The notes beneath the pieces were generated by a model. That model saw only the letters and a program-made list of their open reading frames with translations, was not told the DNA's origin and did not search any database. Source: an uncultured Veillonellaceae bacterium (GTDB lineage: Bacteria > Bacillota > Negativicutes > Selenomonadales > Selenomonadaceae). Taken from it: a stretch of 64,000 nucleotides of DNA. Shown piece after piece: positions 23,752 through 32,900 of the stretch. Made by a program: the position numbers and the translations under genes. Location: the NCBI GenBank assembly GCA_902801565.1, contig CADCIX010000013.1, positions 1 to 64,000 on the forward strand, in the 5' to 3' direction. Position 1 is the stretch's first letter. Every line of letters starts with the position of its first letter.

Positions 23752-24678
23752 ATGGTGCAGATGGACAGCATACAGAAGAGATTGATGGCCGAGGTTGCAG
23801 ACTTGCACGAAGTCCCCGCAGGTGCCTATAATTTCCGTGCCAACGGGGAACTGGCGGGACGGCATACCACGGCGAATATTGACATTGTATCCAAGGCGGA
23901 CGGCACAGGCATAGACATCCATATCAAGCCGGGTACCGTGAACGAGAGCGTGCATATACCGGTGGTGCTCAGTGCCAGCGGCCACAAGGAAGTCGTCTAC
24001 AATGATTTTTACGTAGGGGAGAATTCCGACGTGGTGATCGTGGCGGGTTGCGGCATAGACAACTGCGGCACACAGGACTCCCAGCACGATGGGGTGCATC
24101 GCTTTTTTGTTGGAAAGAACAGCAAGGTCAAGTACGTGGAAAAGCACTATGGCTCCGGTGATGGCACGGGAAAGCGCATACTGAACCCTGTCACGGAAGT
24201 CACCATGGAAGAGGGCAGCACCATGGAGATGGAGATGGTGCAGATCAAGGGCGTGGATTCCACTGACCGCATGACCACCGCCAATCTCAAGGCGGGGGCG
24301 AGCCTGGTGGTCCGGGAACGGCTGATGACCCATGGAACGCAGACGGCAACCAGCGGCTACAAGGTGGAGCTGAACGGCGAAGGTGCAAGCGCCGATGTGG
24401 TGTCGCGCTCCGTGGCCAAGAACAAGTCCTACCAGAAATTCGATGCCTGCATCGTGGGCAATGCTCCCTGCCATGGGCATACGGAATGCGACTCCATCAT
24501 CATGGATGAGGGGAAGATCCTGGCAGTGCCCTCCCTGGAAGCAAACAACGTGGATGCCATGCTGGTCCATGAGGCTGCCATTGGCAAGATTGCCGGCGAT
24601 CAGTTGATCAAGCTCATGACCTTGGGCTTGAGCGAGGCCGAGGCAGAAGAACAGATCATCAATGGTTTTTTGAAATAA
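23752..24678 (+). CDS. sufB: SufB/SufD-like Fe-S assembly scaffold (minimal type)
   Basis: A 308-residue SufB/D-family protein, shorter than the roughly 470-residue SufB of full SUF operons. The beta-helix core includes CGIDNCGTQDSQHDGVHRF, VKYVEKHYGSG and the conserved end GNAPCHGHTECDSIIM then EANNVDAMLVHEAAIGKIAG, with Cys and His residues that fit cluster or ligand binding. It would work with the preceding SufC as a two-component scaffold for Fe-S clusters. ATG 23752 follows GGGAAGGG. A strong terminator follows. Confidence 0.88.
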   Translation: MVQMDSIQKRLMAEVADLHEVPAGAYNFRANGELAGRHTTANIDIVSKADGTGIDIHIKPGTVNESVHIPVVLSASGHKEVVYNDFYVGENSDVVIVAGCGIDNCGTQDSQHDGVHRFFVGKNSKVKYVEKHYGSGDGTGKRILNPVTEVTMEEGSTMEMEMVQIKGVDSTDRMTTANLKAGASLVVRERLMTHGTQTATSGYKVELNGEGASADVVSRSVAKNKSYQKFDACIVGNAPCHGHTECDSIIMDEGKILAVPSLEANNVDAMLVHEAAIGKIAGDQLIKLMTLGLSEAEAEEQIINGFLK

Positions 24679-24687
24679 TGTAACAAG

Positions 24688-24726
24688 AAAAGAGGCTCCT
24701 GCTCAGAAAACGCAGGAGCCTCTTTT
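24688..24726 (+). terminator. Terminator after sufCB
   Basis: AAAAGAGGCTCCTGC (24688-24702) pairs perfectly with GCAGGAGCCTCTTTT (24712-24726). The flanking A and T runs could make it act in both directions for the convergent iorB. Confidence 0.9.
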
Positions 24727-24776
24727 GCATGATAATAAAATGCTGTTATAAATATAGTTACAATATATTTATAGTG

Positions 24777-25355
24777 TCATCCTTGAAAGTCTTTGCCAAG
24801 AGCAAAGGCCTTCTTGTTCAGTTCCAGGAACTTTGGTGGTACGTTGGCAGCCAAAGCCTCCTGCCATGCCTCCTCGCTGATGGAGAAGTAATGGGAGAGG
24901 CGCCCGAGAAGCACGATGTTCACTGCCTTGGGGGAACCTGCCTCCCTTGCAAGGGAAAGGCAGTCCATGGCATCGATCTTGACGCCCGCAGCCTTGATCT
25001 TGGACACCAGGTCCTCAGGGTATGTTGCTGCCCCCGTGATGACGGGCATGGGGTCGATCTGCTGGGTGTTTGTGACAATCTGCCCGTCGGGTTTCAGGTA
25101 GGAAAGCCAGCGGGCCGTTTCCAGAATCTCGAAGGAAACGATGTAGTCTGCCTCTCCTTCGTCCACCACGGGGGAATACACGCGGTCGCCGAAGCGCACG
25201 TATGTGATGACGCTGCCGCCCCGCTGGGACATGCCGTGGACCTCCGATACCTTTACGTCATAGCCCTGGCGGAGGAGCAAATCCCCCAGGATCTTGCTGG
25301 CCAGAAGGGAGCCCTGGCCGCCAACACCTACAATGATGATGTTTTTCGTCTCCAT
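24777..25355 (-). CDS. iorB: Indolepyruvate:ferredoxin oxidoreductase, beta subunit
   Basis: A 192-residue gamma-type domain of the 2-oxoacid:ferredoxin oxidoreductase family. It starts NIIIVGVGGQGSLLASKIL and contains SEVHGMSQRGGSVITYVRFG, the classic IorB fingerprint. With IorA it oxidatively decarboxylates aryl pyruvates (from Trp, Phe, Tyr transamination) to aryl-acetyl-CoA, reducing ferredoxin, or runs in reverse to make aromatic amino acids. It starts 12 bases after iorA stops and shares its promoter. Confidence 0.95.
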   Translation of the reverse strand: METKNIIIVGVGGQGSLLASKILGDLLLRQGYDVKVSEVHGMSQRGGSVITYVRFGDRVYSPVVDEGEADYIVSFEILETARWLSYLKPDGQIVTNTQQIDPMPVITGAATYPEDLVSKIKAAGVKIDAMDCLSLAREAGSPKAVNIVLLGRLSHYFSISEEAWQEALAANVPPKFLELNKKAFALGKDFQG

Positions 25356-25367
25356 AGCGCTTCCTCC

Positions 25368-27110
25368 TCAACCTTTCTCCGTACTGAAAAATGCCTGTTT
25401 CGGGCAGAGCTGGCTGCAAATGCCGCATCCCACGCACTGCGTTGTATCGACCACGGCCTTGCCGTCCTTCATGGAGATTGCCGGGCAGCCTACCCGCATG
25501 CAGGACTTGCAGCCGATGCATTTTTCCTTGTCAACGGCGAGGGGTGCCTTGTGTTTCACCTTTTTCAGCAGGGCGCAGGGACGGCGGGAAATGATGACGG
25601 AGGCCTCTTCCGCTGCCAGTTCCTCGGCAATCGCCGCATCGCAGGCCTTGAGGTCATAGGGGTCAACCACCCGGACGCGCCGGAAGCCCATGGCGCGGCA
25701 AAGGGCTTCCAGATCGATTTTCCCTGCAGGGTCGCCCTTGATGTTGAAGCCCGTGGTGGGGTTCTGCTGATGCCCCGTCATGCCCGTGATGCTGTTGTCC
25801 AGGATGATGATGGTGGAATTCGACTGGTTGTAGGCGACATTTGCCAGCCCGGTCATGCCGGAATGCATGAAGGTGGAATCGCCGATGACCGCCACGGTCT
25901 TTCCTTCGCTTTCCTTGCCGAGCATCTTGTTGAAGCCGTGGGTCGCGCTGATGGATGCCCCCATGCAAAGGGTCATCTCAATGGCGCCGAGGGGCGGCAC
26001 TGCGCCCAGGGTATAGCAGCCGATATCTCCCAACACCGTGCAGTTCCTCTTTTTGAGGGAGTAGAACATGCCGCGATGGGGGCATCCGGCGCACATCACC
26101 GGAGGACGGGGAGGAATCGCATCGGAAAGTTTCGTTCCTTCCTGCGTCTCTTTGCCGAAGGCCTTCGCTACCATGTTCTGGGAGAACTCATCGATTCCCG
26201 GCAGGACATCGCGGCCGGAGACCTCCAGCCCCATGGCCCGCACCTGCTGCTCGATGATGTCATCCAATTCCTCTACCACCACAAGTTTCTTCACCTTGGC
26301 GGCAAAGTCCTTGATGAGCTTTTCCGGCAGGGGATTCGTCATGCCCAGTTTCAGGACGCTGGCGCTGTCGCCGAAAACCTCCTTGACGTATTGGTAGGAG
26401 GTGGAGGCGGTGATGATGCCGAGTTCCGTGCCGCCCATCTCCACGCGGTTGAAGGATGCTGTCTCTGCGTACTCCCGCAGCTTTCTCGTGCGTTCCTCCA
26501 CGATGGGGTGGCGCTTCTTCGCATTTCCCGGCATCATGACGTATTTCGGGATGTTCTTTTCGTAGGGCTTCTGGTGCTCGACGCGCTCTCCCGTTTCCAC
26601 CACCGACTGGGAGTGGGCGACACGGGTGCACATTTTCATGAGCACCGGGGTATCGAACTGCTCCGACAGATCGTAGGCCATCTTCGTGAAGGCCAGGGCC
26701 TCCGAGGAATCCGACGGCTCCAGCATGGGAACCTTTGCCGCGATGGCATGATGGCGGCTGTCCTGCTCGTTCTGGGAGGAGTGCATTCCCGCATCATCCG
26801 CCACCACGATCACCATGCCGGCATTCACGCCTGTATAGGACATGGTGAAAAGCGGGTCTGCTGCCACGTTGAGCCCCACGTGCTTCTGGGCGCAAAAAGA
26901 GCGCCGTCCCGCCAGGGATGCGCCAAAGGCCGACTCCATCGCCACCTTCTCATTGGGTGCCCATTCGCAGTAAATCTCGTCATACTTGACGGCTTCCTCG
27001 GTGATCTCGGTACTGGGCGTACCGGGATAGCTCGAAACAAAGCAGACCCCGGCCTCATAGAGCCCGCGGGCAATCGCCTTGTTTCCCAACATCAATTCTT
27101 TCATGCTCAT
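25368..27110 (-). CDS. iorA: Indolepyruvate:ferredoxin oxidoreductase, alpha subunit
   Basis: A 580-residue cytoplasmic enzyme. The N-terminal pyrimidine-binding domain (about 1-180) begins GNKAIARGLYEAGVCFVSSY. The thiamine diphosphate-binding domain has GDSTFMHSGMTGLANVAY and NSITGMTGHQQNP (about 410-450). The C-terminal ferredoxin domain has two 4Fe-4S motifs, CIGCKSCMRVGCP and CVGCGICSQLCP. ATG 27110 has AAAGAGGAAG upstream. It heads the iorAB operon, which has a SigH-like promoter at 27177-27205, and is divergent from cstA. Both genes fit peptide and amino-acid fermentation. Confidence 0.95.
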   Translation of the reverse strand: MSMKELMLGNKAIARGLYEAGVCFVSSYPGTPSTEITEEAVKYDEIYCEWAPNEKVAMESAFGASLAGRRSFCAQKHVGLNVAADPLFTMSYTGVNAGMVIVVADDAGMHSSQNEQDSRHHAIAAKVPMLEPSDSSEALAFTKMAYDLSEQFDTPVLMKMCTRVAHSQSVVETGERVEHQKPYEKNIPKYVMMPGNAKKRHPIVEERTRKLREYAETASFNRVEMGGTELGIITASTSYQYVKEVFGDSASVLKLGMTNPLPEKLIKDFAAKVKKLVVVEELDDIIEQQVRAMGLEVSGRDVLPGIDEFSQNMVAKAFGKETQEGTKLSDAIPPRPPVMCAGCPHRGMFYSLKKRNCTVLGDIGCYTLGAVPPLGAIEMTLCMGASISATHGFNKMLGKESEGKTVAVIGDSTFMHSGMTGLANVAYNQSNSTIIILDNSITGMTGHQQNPTTGFNIKGDPAGKIDLEALCRAMGFRRVRVVDPYDLKACDAAIAEELAAEEASVIISRRPCALLKKVKHKAPLAVDKEKCIGCKSCMRVGCPAISMKDGKAVVDTTQCVGCGICSQLCPKQAFFSTEKG

Positions 27111-27176
27111 CTTCCTCTTTCGTTATAGTTGTATACTCACGTATCCAAGCATCTCCCATTTTGCTTGACCTTTCTA

Positions 27177-27205
27177 TATTCTACCATCCTTTCCGCCACT
27201 CCTGC
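27177..27205 (-). promoter_or_regulatory. SigH-like promoter of iorAB
   Basis: On the minus strand GCAGGA (27205-27200), 18 bases, GAATA (27181-27177), 67 bases before the iorA ATG. The full 29-bp site is strikingly like the one at 29164-29192: both have GCAGGAGTGG and ATGGTAGAATA. Confidence 0.8.
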
Positions 27206-27296
27206 AAATGTGGCAAAAATAACGCATAAATATAACGCATAAATATATAGAAGAAACTTTCTTTTCAAGATGTCCTTCCAGCATGGACACGGAGGG

Positions 27297-27325
27297 TTGA
27301 CATATGTCCTTCCGGGTAGTAACAT
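27297..27325 (+). promoter_or_regulatory. SigA-type promoter of cstA
   Basis: Perfect TTGACA (27297-27302), 17-base spacer, TAACAT (27320-27325), 38 bases before the ATG. A TGTCC/GGACA inverted pair at 27271-27289 just upstream could be an operator. Confidence 0.65.
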
Positions 27326-27362
27326 TGTCACCATGTATTTATAGAAAGAAGGCATTTATATC

Positions 27363-29045
27363 ATGAATGGTCTGACAGTTGTATGTGTGTCCATTGTCGT
27401 GTTCCTTGCCGCTTATCTCGGCTACGGCCGATGGCTGGTGAAAACCTGGGGCATCGATGAGAAGGCTGTGACGCCGGCGCATCGGTTCGAGGATGGACAG
27501 GATTTCGCTCCGGCATCCCGCTTTACGGTGTTTTCCCACCAGTTTTCTTCCATTACCGGCGCAGGGCCTGTGACGGGGCCCATCATCGCGGCGATGTTTG
27601 GATGGGGGCCGGCTCTTGCATGGCTTATCCTGGGAGGCATCTTCTTCGGTGCGGTGCAGGATTTCACGGCGCTCTACGCCTCGGTGAAGAACGAGGGAAA
27701 GTCCATGGGAATGCTCATTGAGCAGTATGTGGGCAAGGCAGGGCGCAGGATGTTCCTGCTCTTTTGCTGGCTCTTCACCCTTTTGGTGCTGGCGGCTTTT
27801 GCGGACATCATCGCCAATACCTTCAACGGCATGACGAAGGCGGGGGAGCCCAATGTTCCCGGCGCCCAGGCTGCAATGATTTCCATGCTCTATATTTTCG
27901 TTGCCATGGGCTTTGGCTGCTTCATCCGCAAGGTCAATCCTTCCGGTATCGTGAAGTTCCTGGCGGCAGTGGTTCTCGTCATTGGGATGTTTGCCGTCGG
28001 CATGGAGTTCCCTCTTTATTTCGATGCGCAGACCTGGCGCTATGTGACCTTTGGCTACTGCTTTATCGCATCGGTTCTTCCCATGTGGCTGCTCATGGAG
28101 CCCAGGGACTATCTCAGCGTATTCCTGCTTCTTGGCATGGTCGTTGGCGGTGTTGTGGGCGTGCTCGTCGCAAACCCTGTTCTCAACATGCCGGTGTTTG
28201 TGGGCTTTGAGGTGAACGGCAAGAGCCTGTTCCCGATTCTTTTCATCACCATTGCCTGCGGCGCTGTTTCCGGTTTCCACAGTCTCGTCTCTTCGGGCAC
28301 TTCATCGAAGACGGTAAACAATGAGAAGGACATGCTCAGCATCGGCTATGGGGCCATGCTCATCGAATCCCTTCTGGGCGTGGTTGCCCTTGTCATCGCC
28401 TGCGGTGCGGCCTCCGGCGGAGTGCTCCCCCAGGGAACGCCCTTCCAGATTTTCGCCGGTGCCATCAGCGGATTCTTCCAGATGTTCGGCCTGCCCGCAG
28501 GTGTGTCTGCCTGTGTCATCACCATGTGTGTCTCGGCGCTGGCCATGACCACCATCGACTCTGTGGCCCGTATCGGCCGCATGAGTTTCCAGGAACTCTT
28601 TACCCCCAGTGAGGGGGAAGAGGCAGGGCCGATTGCCAGACTCTGCATGGATCGCTATTTCTCCACGGTTGTTACGCTGGTTCTGGCTTATATCCTCTGT
28701 CTCGCCGGATACATGAACATCTGGCCCCTCTTCGGCGCAGCCAACCAGCTCCTTTCCTCTTTGGTGCTCATTTCCCTGGCTGTTTTCCTGCGCACCACGG
28801 GACGCAAGGGATGGATGCTTTATGTGCCCATGACCTTCATGTTCGTTGTCACCATGACGGCCCTTGTCATGAGCGCCTATGGCATCGTGACGAAATTGGG
28901 CACGGGGAACTTTGTTCCCATGGTGGACGGCCTGCAGCTGGTTCTCGCCCTTGCCCTCATGACCTTGGCGGTGCTGGTGGTGCAGCATTGCGGAAAGGAA
29001 CTTGCCGGCGGCAAGGAGCAGGCAGCCCGCGTCACAGCAGAATAG
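27363..29045 (+). CDS. cstA: CstA-family carbon starvation transporter
   Basis: A 560-residue inner-membrane protein with many membrane helices. Family features include the N-terminal YGRWLVKTWGIDEKAVTPAH, FSHQFSSITGAGPVTGPIIA near 58-77 and SGFHSLVSSGTSSKTV near 310. Relatives of this size import peptides or pyruvate and are made when carbon runs low. The ATG at 27363 has GAAGG upstream. It is monocistronic, divergent from iorAB, and closed by a terminator at 29075. The actual substrate cannot be told. Confidence 0.93.
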   Translation: MNGLTVVCVSIVVFLAAYLGYGRWLVKTWGIDEKAVTPAHRFEDGQDFAPASRFTVFSHQFSSITGAGPVTGPIIAAMFGWGPALAWLILGGIFFGAVQDFTALYASVKNEGKSMGMLIEQYVGKAGRRMFLLFCWLFTLLVLAAFADIIANTFNGMTKAGEPNVPGAQAAMISMLYIFVAMGFGCFIRKVNPSGIVKFLAAVVLVIGMFAVGMEFPLYFDAQTWRYVTFGYCFIASVLPMWLLMEPRDYLSVFLLLGMVVGGVVGVLVANPVLNMPVFVGFEVNGKSLFPILFITIACGAVSGFHSLVSSGTSSKTVNNEKDMLSIGYGAMLIESLLGVVALVIACGAASGGVLPQGTPFQIFAGAISGFFQMFGLPAGVSACVITMCVSALAMTTIDSVARIGRMSFQELFTPSEGEEAGPIARLCMDRYFSTVVTLVLAYILCLAGYMNIWPLFGAANQLLSSLVLISLAVFLRTTGRKGWMLYVPMTFMFVVTMTALVMSAYGIVTKLGTGNFVPMVDGLQLVLALALMTLAVLVVQHCGKELAGGKEQAARVTAE

Positions 29046-29074
29046 GATATCGATTTTGTCGATGGGAAAGTTTC

Positions 29075-29106
29075 AAGCCGTCCGGTCACGGGCGGCTTAT
29101 TTTTTT
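29075..29106 (+). terminator. Terminator after cstA
   Basis: AAGCCGTCC (29075-29083) pairs with GGGCGGCTT (29090-29098), followed by ATTTTTTTG. Confidence 0.85.
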
Positions 29107-29163
29107 GCTGATTGGCATGAGGAGGTCAGGTATTTTCATGGATGCGGATTTTTTTGCCTGTTT

Positions 29164-29192
29164 GCAGGAGTGGTGGCTACAATGGTAGAATA
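29164..29192 (+). promoter_or_regulatory. SigH-like promoter of the decarboxylase gene
   Basis: GCAGGA (29164-29169), 18 bases, GAATA (29188-29192), 83 bases before the ATG at 29275. It matches the iorAB promoter at 21 or more positions over the 29-bp site. Confidence 0.8.
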
Positions 29193-29274
29193 AAATAAAA
29201 GGAGTCTTTTCGTTTCTTATGGAGAACAGATCTCGCACAGATACTACATACCGATAAATCAGGAGGCAACCGCC

Positions 29275-30072
29275 ATGTTGACAAGTGTCGTTATAAAAGA
29301 CCGCATCTGCTATGTTGAGATGCAGCATGCCGATCATTTCAATTGCTTGAGCGAAGAGATGTGCAGGGAATTGATGGATGCTTTGGAAAAGGGATATGCC
29401 GATGAGTGCGTGGGCATCGTGCTGAAGGCACAGACCAGGCGAGGCGTATGGAGCGCGGGGCATGATATCAATGAGCTGCCGCAGGACGGCAGCGACCCCC
29501 TTGCCTTCAGCGTTCCCATGGAACAGCTTCTGCGGAAGGTGCAGGATACTCCCATACCGGTCATTGCCTGTGTGAACGGCACCGTATGGGGCGGGGCCTG
29601 TGACCTCTGCCTGTCCTGCGACATGATTGTAAGCTCCAGGAACGCCACCTTCGCCATCACTCCGGCAAAGATTGGCATCCCGTACAATGCCTCGGGCATC
29701 CTGCATTTCATAAACCAGCTGGGCATGAACAAGGCCCGGGAGATGTTCTTCCTGGGCACCCCCATCACTGCGGAAGATGCCCTGAACGTGGGCCTCATCA
29801 ACCGCGTGTCTGAAGAGGAAGAACTGGAGAACATGCTGGAGGAGCAGTTCCTTGCGCCGCTGCGCCGCAACAGCGTGCTGTCCATCAGCGCCATCAAGAG
29901 GCAGTTCCGCATCCTCTCCCGCGCATCCACTGTCATCAGCGCAGAGAACTTCGAGCGCATCAATGCCTATCGTGCCAAGGTGTTTGCAGGAGAGGACTAC
30001 AAAGAGGGCATCCACTCCTTCCTGGAGAAGCGCCCACCTCAGTACAAGGGCAAGGCATCGGATTTGGATTGA
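29275..30072 (+). CDS. Methylmalonyl-CoA decarboxylase-like crotonase (ScpB-like)
   Basis: A 265-residue crotonase-superfamily enzyme. Similarity to E. coli ScpB/YgfG is visible in WSAGHDINELPQDGSDPLAF, NGTVWGGACDL, TPAKIGIPYNASG and the end EDYKEGIHSFLEKRPP. The oxyanion-hole regions around AGHD and WGGA are intact. ScpB decarboxylates methylmalonyl-CoA to propionyl-CoA; in a propionate-forming anaerobe this would fit, but there is no mutase or CoA transferase next to it. ATG 29275 follows CAGGAGGC. Transcribed from the SigH-like promoter at 29164, perhaps together with the next gene 39 bases downstream. Confidence 0.85.
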   Translation: MLTSVVIKDRICYVEMQHADHFNCLSEEMCRELMDALEKGYADECVGIVLKAQTRRGVWSAGHDINELPQDGSDPLAFSVPMEQLLRKVQDTPIPVIACVNGTVWGGACDLCLSCDMIVSSRNATFAITPAKIGIPYNASGILHFINQLGMNKAREMFFLGTPITAEDALNVGLINRVSEEEELENMLEEQFLAPLRRNSVLSISAIKRQFRILSRASTVISAENFERINAYRAKVFAGEDYKEGIHSFLEKRPPQYKGKASDLD

Positions 30073-30111
30073 CCCATATTCTGGAATCTTTTGGGAAAAG
30101 AGGTGCTTTGC

Positions 30112-31152
30112 ATGAGAAAGAAGAGCATTGCATGGCTCTTGCTGGCTGTTATGGCACTTTTCGCTATAGGAGCAGGAATCGTCGGCTGTGGCGGCAATTC
30201 GCAGACAGATGGCAGCTCCTCTGCGAAAAATTCCGGCAAGAGGCTGATCATCTACACATCCATGAAGGAATCCCTGATTGGCGGCATCGTGAACGGCTTC
30301 CGGCAGAAGCATCCGGACATCGCCGTGGATTTCCATTCTGCGGGAGCGGGCGTGCTCATGGAAAGGATTGCCGCCGAGCGCCAAAGCGGCCACATCCAGG
30401 CCGATGTCATCTGGACCAGCGAGGTGTCCGATTTCTACTGGATGAAACAGGAAGGCCTGCTGGAACCCTTCCGGCCCACCGAATTCAATGAACTCCTGAA
30501 TCCCTTTGACGATTACGATGGATCCTTCACCGCTGCCCGTCTGGGAACCCTGGGCATCGTCATCAACAAGGACAGGGTCTCGGAGCCTCCGACCTCCTGG
30601 GAGGACCTCGCTTCCCAAGAGGTTTACAAGAATGCCTTTGGCATTGCAGATCCCACCCTTTCCGGGACTGCCTTCATGAGCATTGCCCTTCTGGAAAAGC
30701 AATTCGGATGGGACTACATCGTTCGTTTGCGGAACAACGGAGCCAGCAAAGGCAAAGGCTCCGGCCAGGTGATCGACAATACGGCTTCCGGCGCGCTGGC
30801 TGCCTGCCTCGGGGTGGATTACATCACCGCAAGCCGCATCGACAAGGACGCGCCTCTCATGATGGTCTATCCGAAGGAACTTCTCATGGTGCCCAGCCCC
30901 ATTGCGATTTTCAAGGAATCGGACAATGTGGATGCCGCCAAGGCCTTTGTGGACTATGTATTGAGCCACGAAGCCCAGCAAAAGGTTGCCGAGGCCGGCA
31001 CCGTCCCCGTCCGCAAGAATATCCAAATGCCGGAGCAGTACCACCTTCCAAATCCGGAGGATGCATTGAAGAACGGAATCCACGTCAATTATGCTGAGGT
31101 GCTTTCACACAAAGACGAACTCCTTCGGAATTTTTCCGAGCTGTTCAAATAG
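30112..31152 (+). CDS. Orphan ABC substrate-binding lipoprotein (iron/phosphonate type)
   Basis: A 346-residue lipoprotein. The signal sequence ends with lipobox GIVGC (Cys26), followed by a Gly/Ser linker and a periplasmic-binding fold: LIIYTSMKESLIGGIVNGF, DVIWTSEVSDFYWM, LGIVINKDRVSEPPTSWEDL, ADPTLSGTAF. This matches the family that binds ferric iron, 2-aminoethylphosphonate or similar. No permease or ATPase gene is adjacent, so it must work with a distant transporter. ATG 30112 has AAAAGAGG upstream. It may share the decarboxylase transcript. Confidence 0.88.
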   Translation: MRKKSIAWLLLAVMALFAIGAGIVGCGGNSQTDGSSSAKNSGKRLIIYTSMKESLIGGIVNGFRQKHPDIAVDFHSAGAGVLMERIAAERQSGHIQADVIWTSEVSDFYWMKQEGLLEPFRPTEFNELLNPFDDYDGSFTAARLGTLGIVINKDRVSEPPTSWEDLASQEVYKNAFGIADPTLSGTAFMSIALLEKQFGWDYIVRLRNNGASKGKGSGQVIDNTASGALAACLGVDYITASRIDKDAPLMMVYPKELLMVPSPIAIFKESDNVDAAKAFVDYVLSHEAQQKVAEAGTVPVRKNIQMPEQYHLPNPEDALKNGIHVNYAEVLSHKDELLRNFSELFK

Positions 31153-31163
31153 GGTATATTGAA

Positions 31164-31205
31164 AACCCCCATGCAGAAAATCAATCCTGCATGGGGGTTC
31201 TTGTA
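31164..31205. terminator. Bidirectional terminator between convergent genes
   Basis: AACCCCCATGCAG (31164-31176) pairs perfectly with CTGCATGGGGGTT (31187-31199). On the minus strand it is followed by TTTTCAAT, serving the ligase gene too. Confidence 0.85.
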
Positions 31206-31226
31206 TGCCGCTATATACCGTTGTCT

Positions 31227-32864
31227 TTATCTCTGGGTTTCCTTCGCCACCAGGTTTTCGATGCCGTACCGCTTCCGGAGCACAGGTTTCTCGATCTTGC
31301 CCGTGGCATTTCGGGGCACCGGTTCAAAGATGATCTTCTTGGGCCGTTTGTAGCGCGGCAGTTCCATGCAGTATTCGTTGATTTCCTCTTCGGTGCAGGT
31401 CATGCCTTCCTTGATCTCAATGATGGCCGTGCTGATCTCGCCCAGACGACGGTCCGGCAGCCCGATGACAGCCACATCCTTGATCTTCTCGAACTTATGC
31501 AGGAAATCCTCGATCTGGACGGGATAGATGTTTTCGCCGCCGCTGACGATGACATCCTTCTTGCGGTCCACAAGATAGTAGAAGCCTTCCTCGTCCTGTT
31601 TTGCCATGTCCCCGGTCAGCAGCCAGCCGTCCTTCAGGACTTCCGCGGTTGCCTTTTCATCGTTGTAATAGCAGGTCATGACGCCGGGGCCCTTGACGCA
31701 AAGCTCCCCGATGCTGCCCTGCTTCACTTCGTTCCCATTTTCGTCGATGATCTTGCACTGCCAGCGATATCCCGGCACACCAATGGCACCCACCTTGTGG
31801 ATGTTCTCCAGTCCGAGATGGACGCAGCCGGGGCCCGTGGACTCCGACAGGCCGTAGTTCGTGTCGTAATCATGATGGGGGAAATATTCCTTCCAATGGC
31901 GGATGAGGCTCGGCGGCACGGGCTGTGCCCCGATGTGCATGAGCCGCCACTGGTCCAGCTCATAGGCCTCCAGCTTGATATTCCCGCGATCCACCGCATC
32001 CAGAAGATCCTGCGCCCAGGGAACCAGCAGCCAGACAATGGTGCATTTCTCTTGGGACACCGCATCCAGGATGATGTCCGGTTTTGTGCCCTTCAGGAGA
32101 ACCGCACGGCCTCCCACCACAAGGCTTCCCATCCAATGGAACTTCGCCCCGGTATGGTAGAGAGGAGGAATGCAGAGGAAGACATCGTCGTGGGTGGTCC
32201 GGTGATGCTTCTGTTCCATCTGCGCTGCCTGCGTGAGGCTCTGGTGCTTGTGCAGAATGGCTTTGGGGAATCCCGTGGTACCGGAGGAGAAGTAGATTGC
32301 TCCGAAATCATCGTCGGTGATGGTCTCCACATTCGGCTTTGTGCTGGGACAGTCCGCCACCAGCATGTGATAGCTCTCCGCGAAGCTGGGGCAGTTATCC
32401 CCTGCGTAGAGAAGGAGGCGTCCCTTTGAGAGGCGTTCCGCATTCGCCTCAATTCGGCCGATGAACTCCGGGCCGAAGATGATGATCTGAACCTCGGCAA
32501 GCTCGGCGCAGTAGAGGATTTCCTTTGCGTCATAGCGGAAATTGAAGGGAACGGCAATGGCCCCTGTCTTCAGGATGCCAAAATAGATCGGCAGCCATTC
32601 CAGGCAGTTGTACATGAGGATGGCGACCTTGTCTCCCTTGCGCACGCCCCTTTGCAGGAGCAGATTCGCGCAACGGTTGGCCTTCTCTTCAAAGACGCTC
32701 CAGGTAATCTCCCGACGGTAGGGCGCAAAGGAATTCGACTCGATGAGACTGTATTCCTTCCAGCTCATGCGGCGGTTGTCCGGCTCTGCCGGATTCAGTT
32801 CCACCAGCGCCACTTCGTCGCCATACAGTTCCGCATTGCGCTCCAGATAATCCATAACAGGCAT
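31227..32864 (-). CDS. Acyl-CoA ligase (AMP-binding), second copy type
   Basis: A 545-residue ANL-superfamily enzyme, only distantly similar to the ligase at 19948. Motifs are IYFSSGTTGFPKAILHKHQ (about 186-204), NYGLSEST near 333, GWLLTGDMAKQDEEGF near 407, SGGENIYPVQIED near 433 and the catalytic lysine region NATGKIEKPVLRK near 518. It activates a fatty or aryl acid as its CoA ester. The gene follows panE across a perfect 30-bp palindrome (32901-32930), which may be the operator for this gene. GGAAGGAG lies upstream of the ATG at 32864. Confidence 0.9.
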   Translation of the reverse strand: MPVMDYLERNAELYGDEVALVELNPAEPDNRRMSWKEYSLIESNSFAPYRREITWSVFEEKANRCANLLLQRGVRKGDKVAILMYNCLEWLPIYFGILKTGAIAVPFNFRYDAKEILYCAELAEVQIIIFGPEFIGRIEANAERLSKGRLLLYAGDNCPSFAESYHMLVADCPSTKPNVETITDDDFGAIYFSSGTTGFPKAILHKHQSLTQAAQMEQKHHRTTHDDVFLCIPPLYHTGAKFHWMGSLVVGGRAVLLKGTKPDIILDAVSQEKCTIVWLLVPWAQDLLDAVDRGNIKLEAYELDQWRLMHIGAQPVPPSLIRHWKEYFPHHDYDTNYGLSESTGPGCVHLGLENIHKVGAIGVPGYRWQCKIIDENGNEVKQGSIGELCVKGPGVMTCYYNDEKATAEVLKDGWLLTGDMAKQDEEGFYYLVDRKKDVIVSGGENIYPVQIEDFLHKFEKIKDVAVIGLPDRRLGEISTAIIEIKEGMTCTEEEINEYCMELPRYKRPKKIIFEPVPRNATGKIEKPVLRKRYGIENLVAKETQR

Positions 32865-32900
32865 TTTCCGATTCTCCTTCCAAGGCAGGAAATATCTGCA

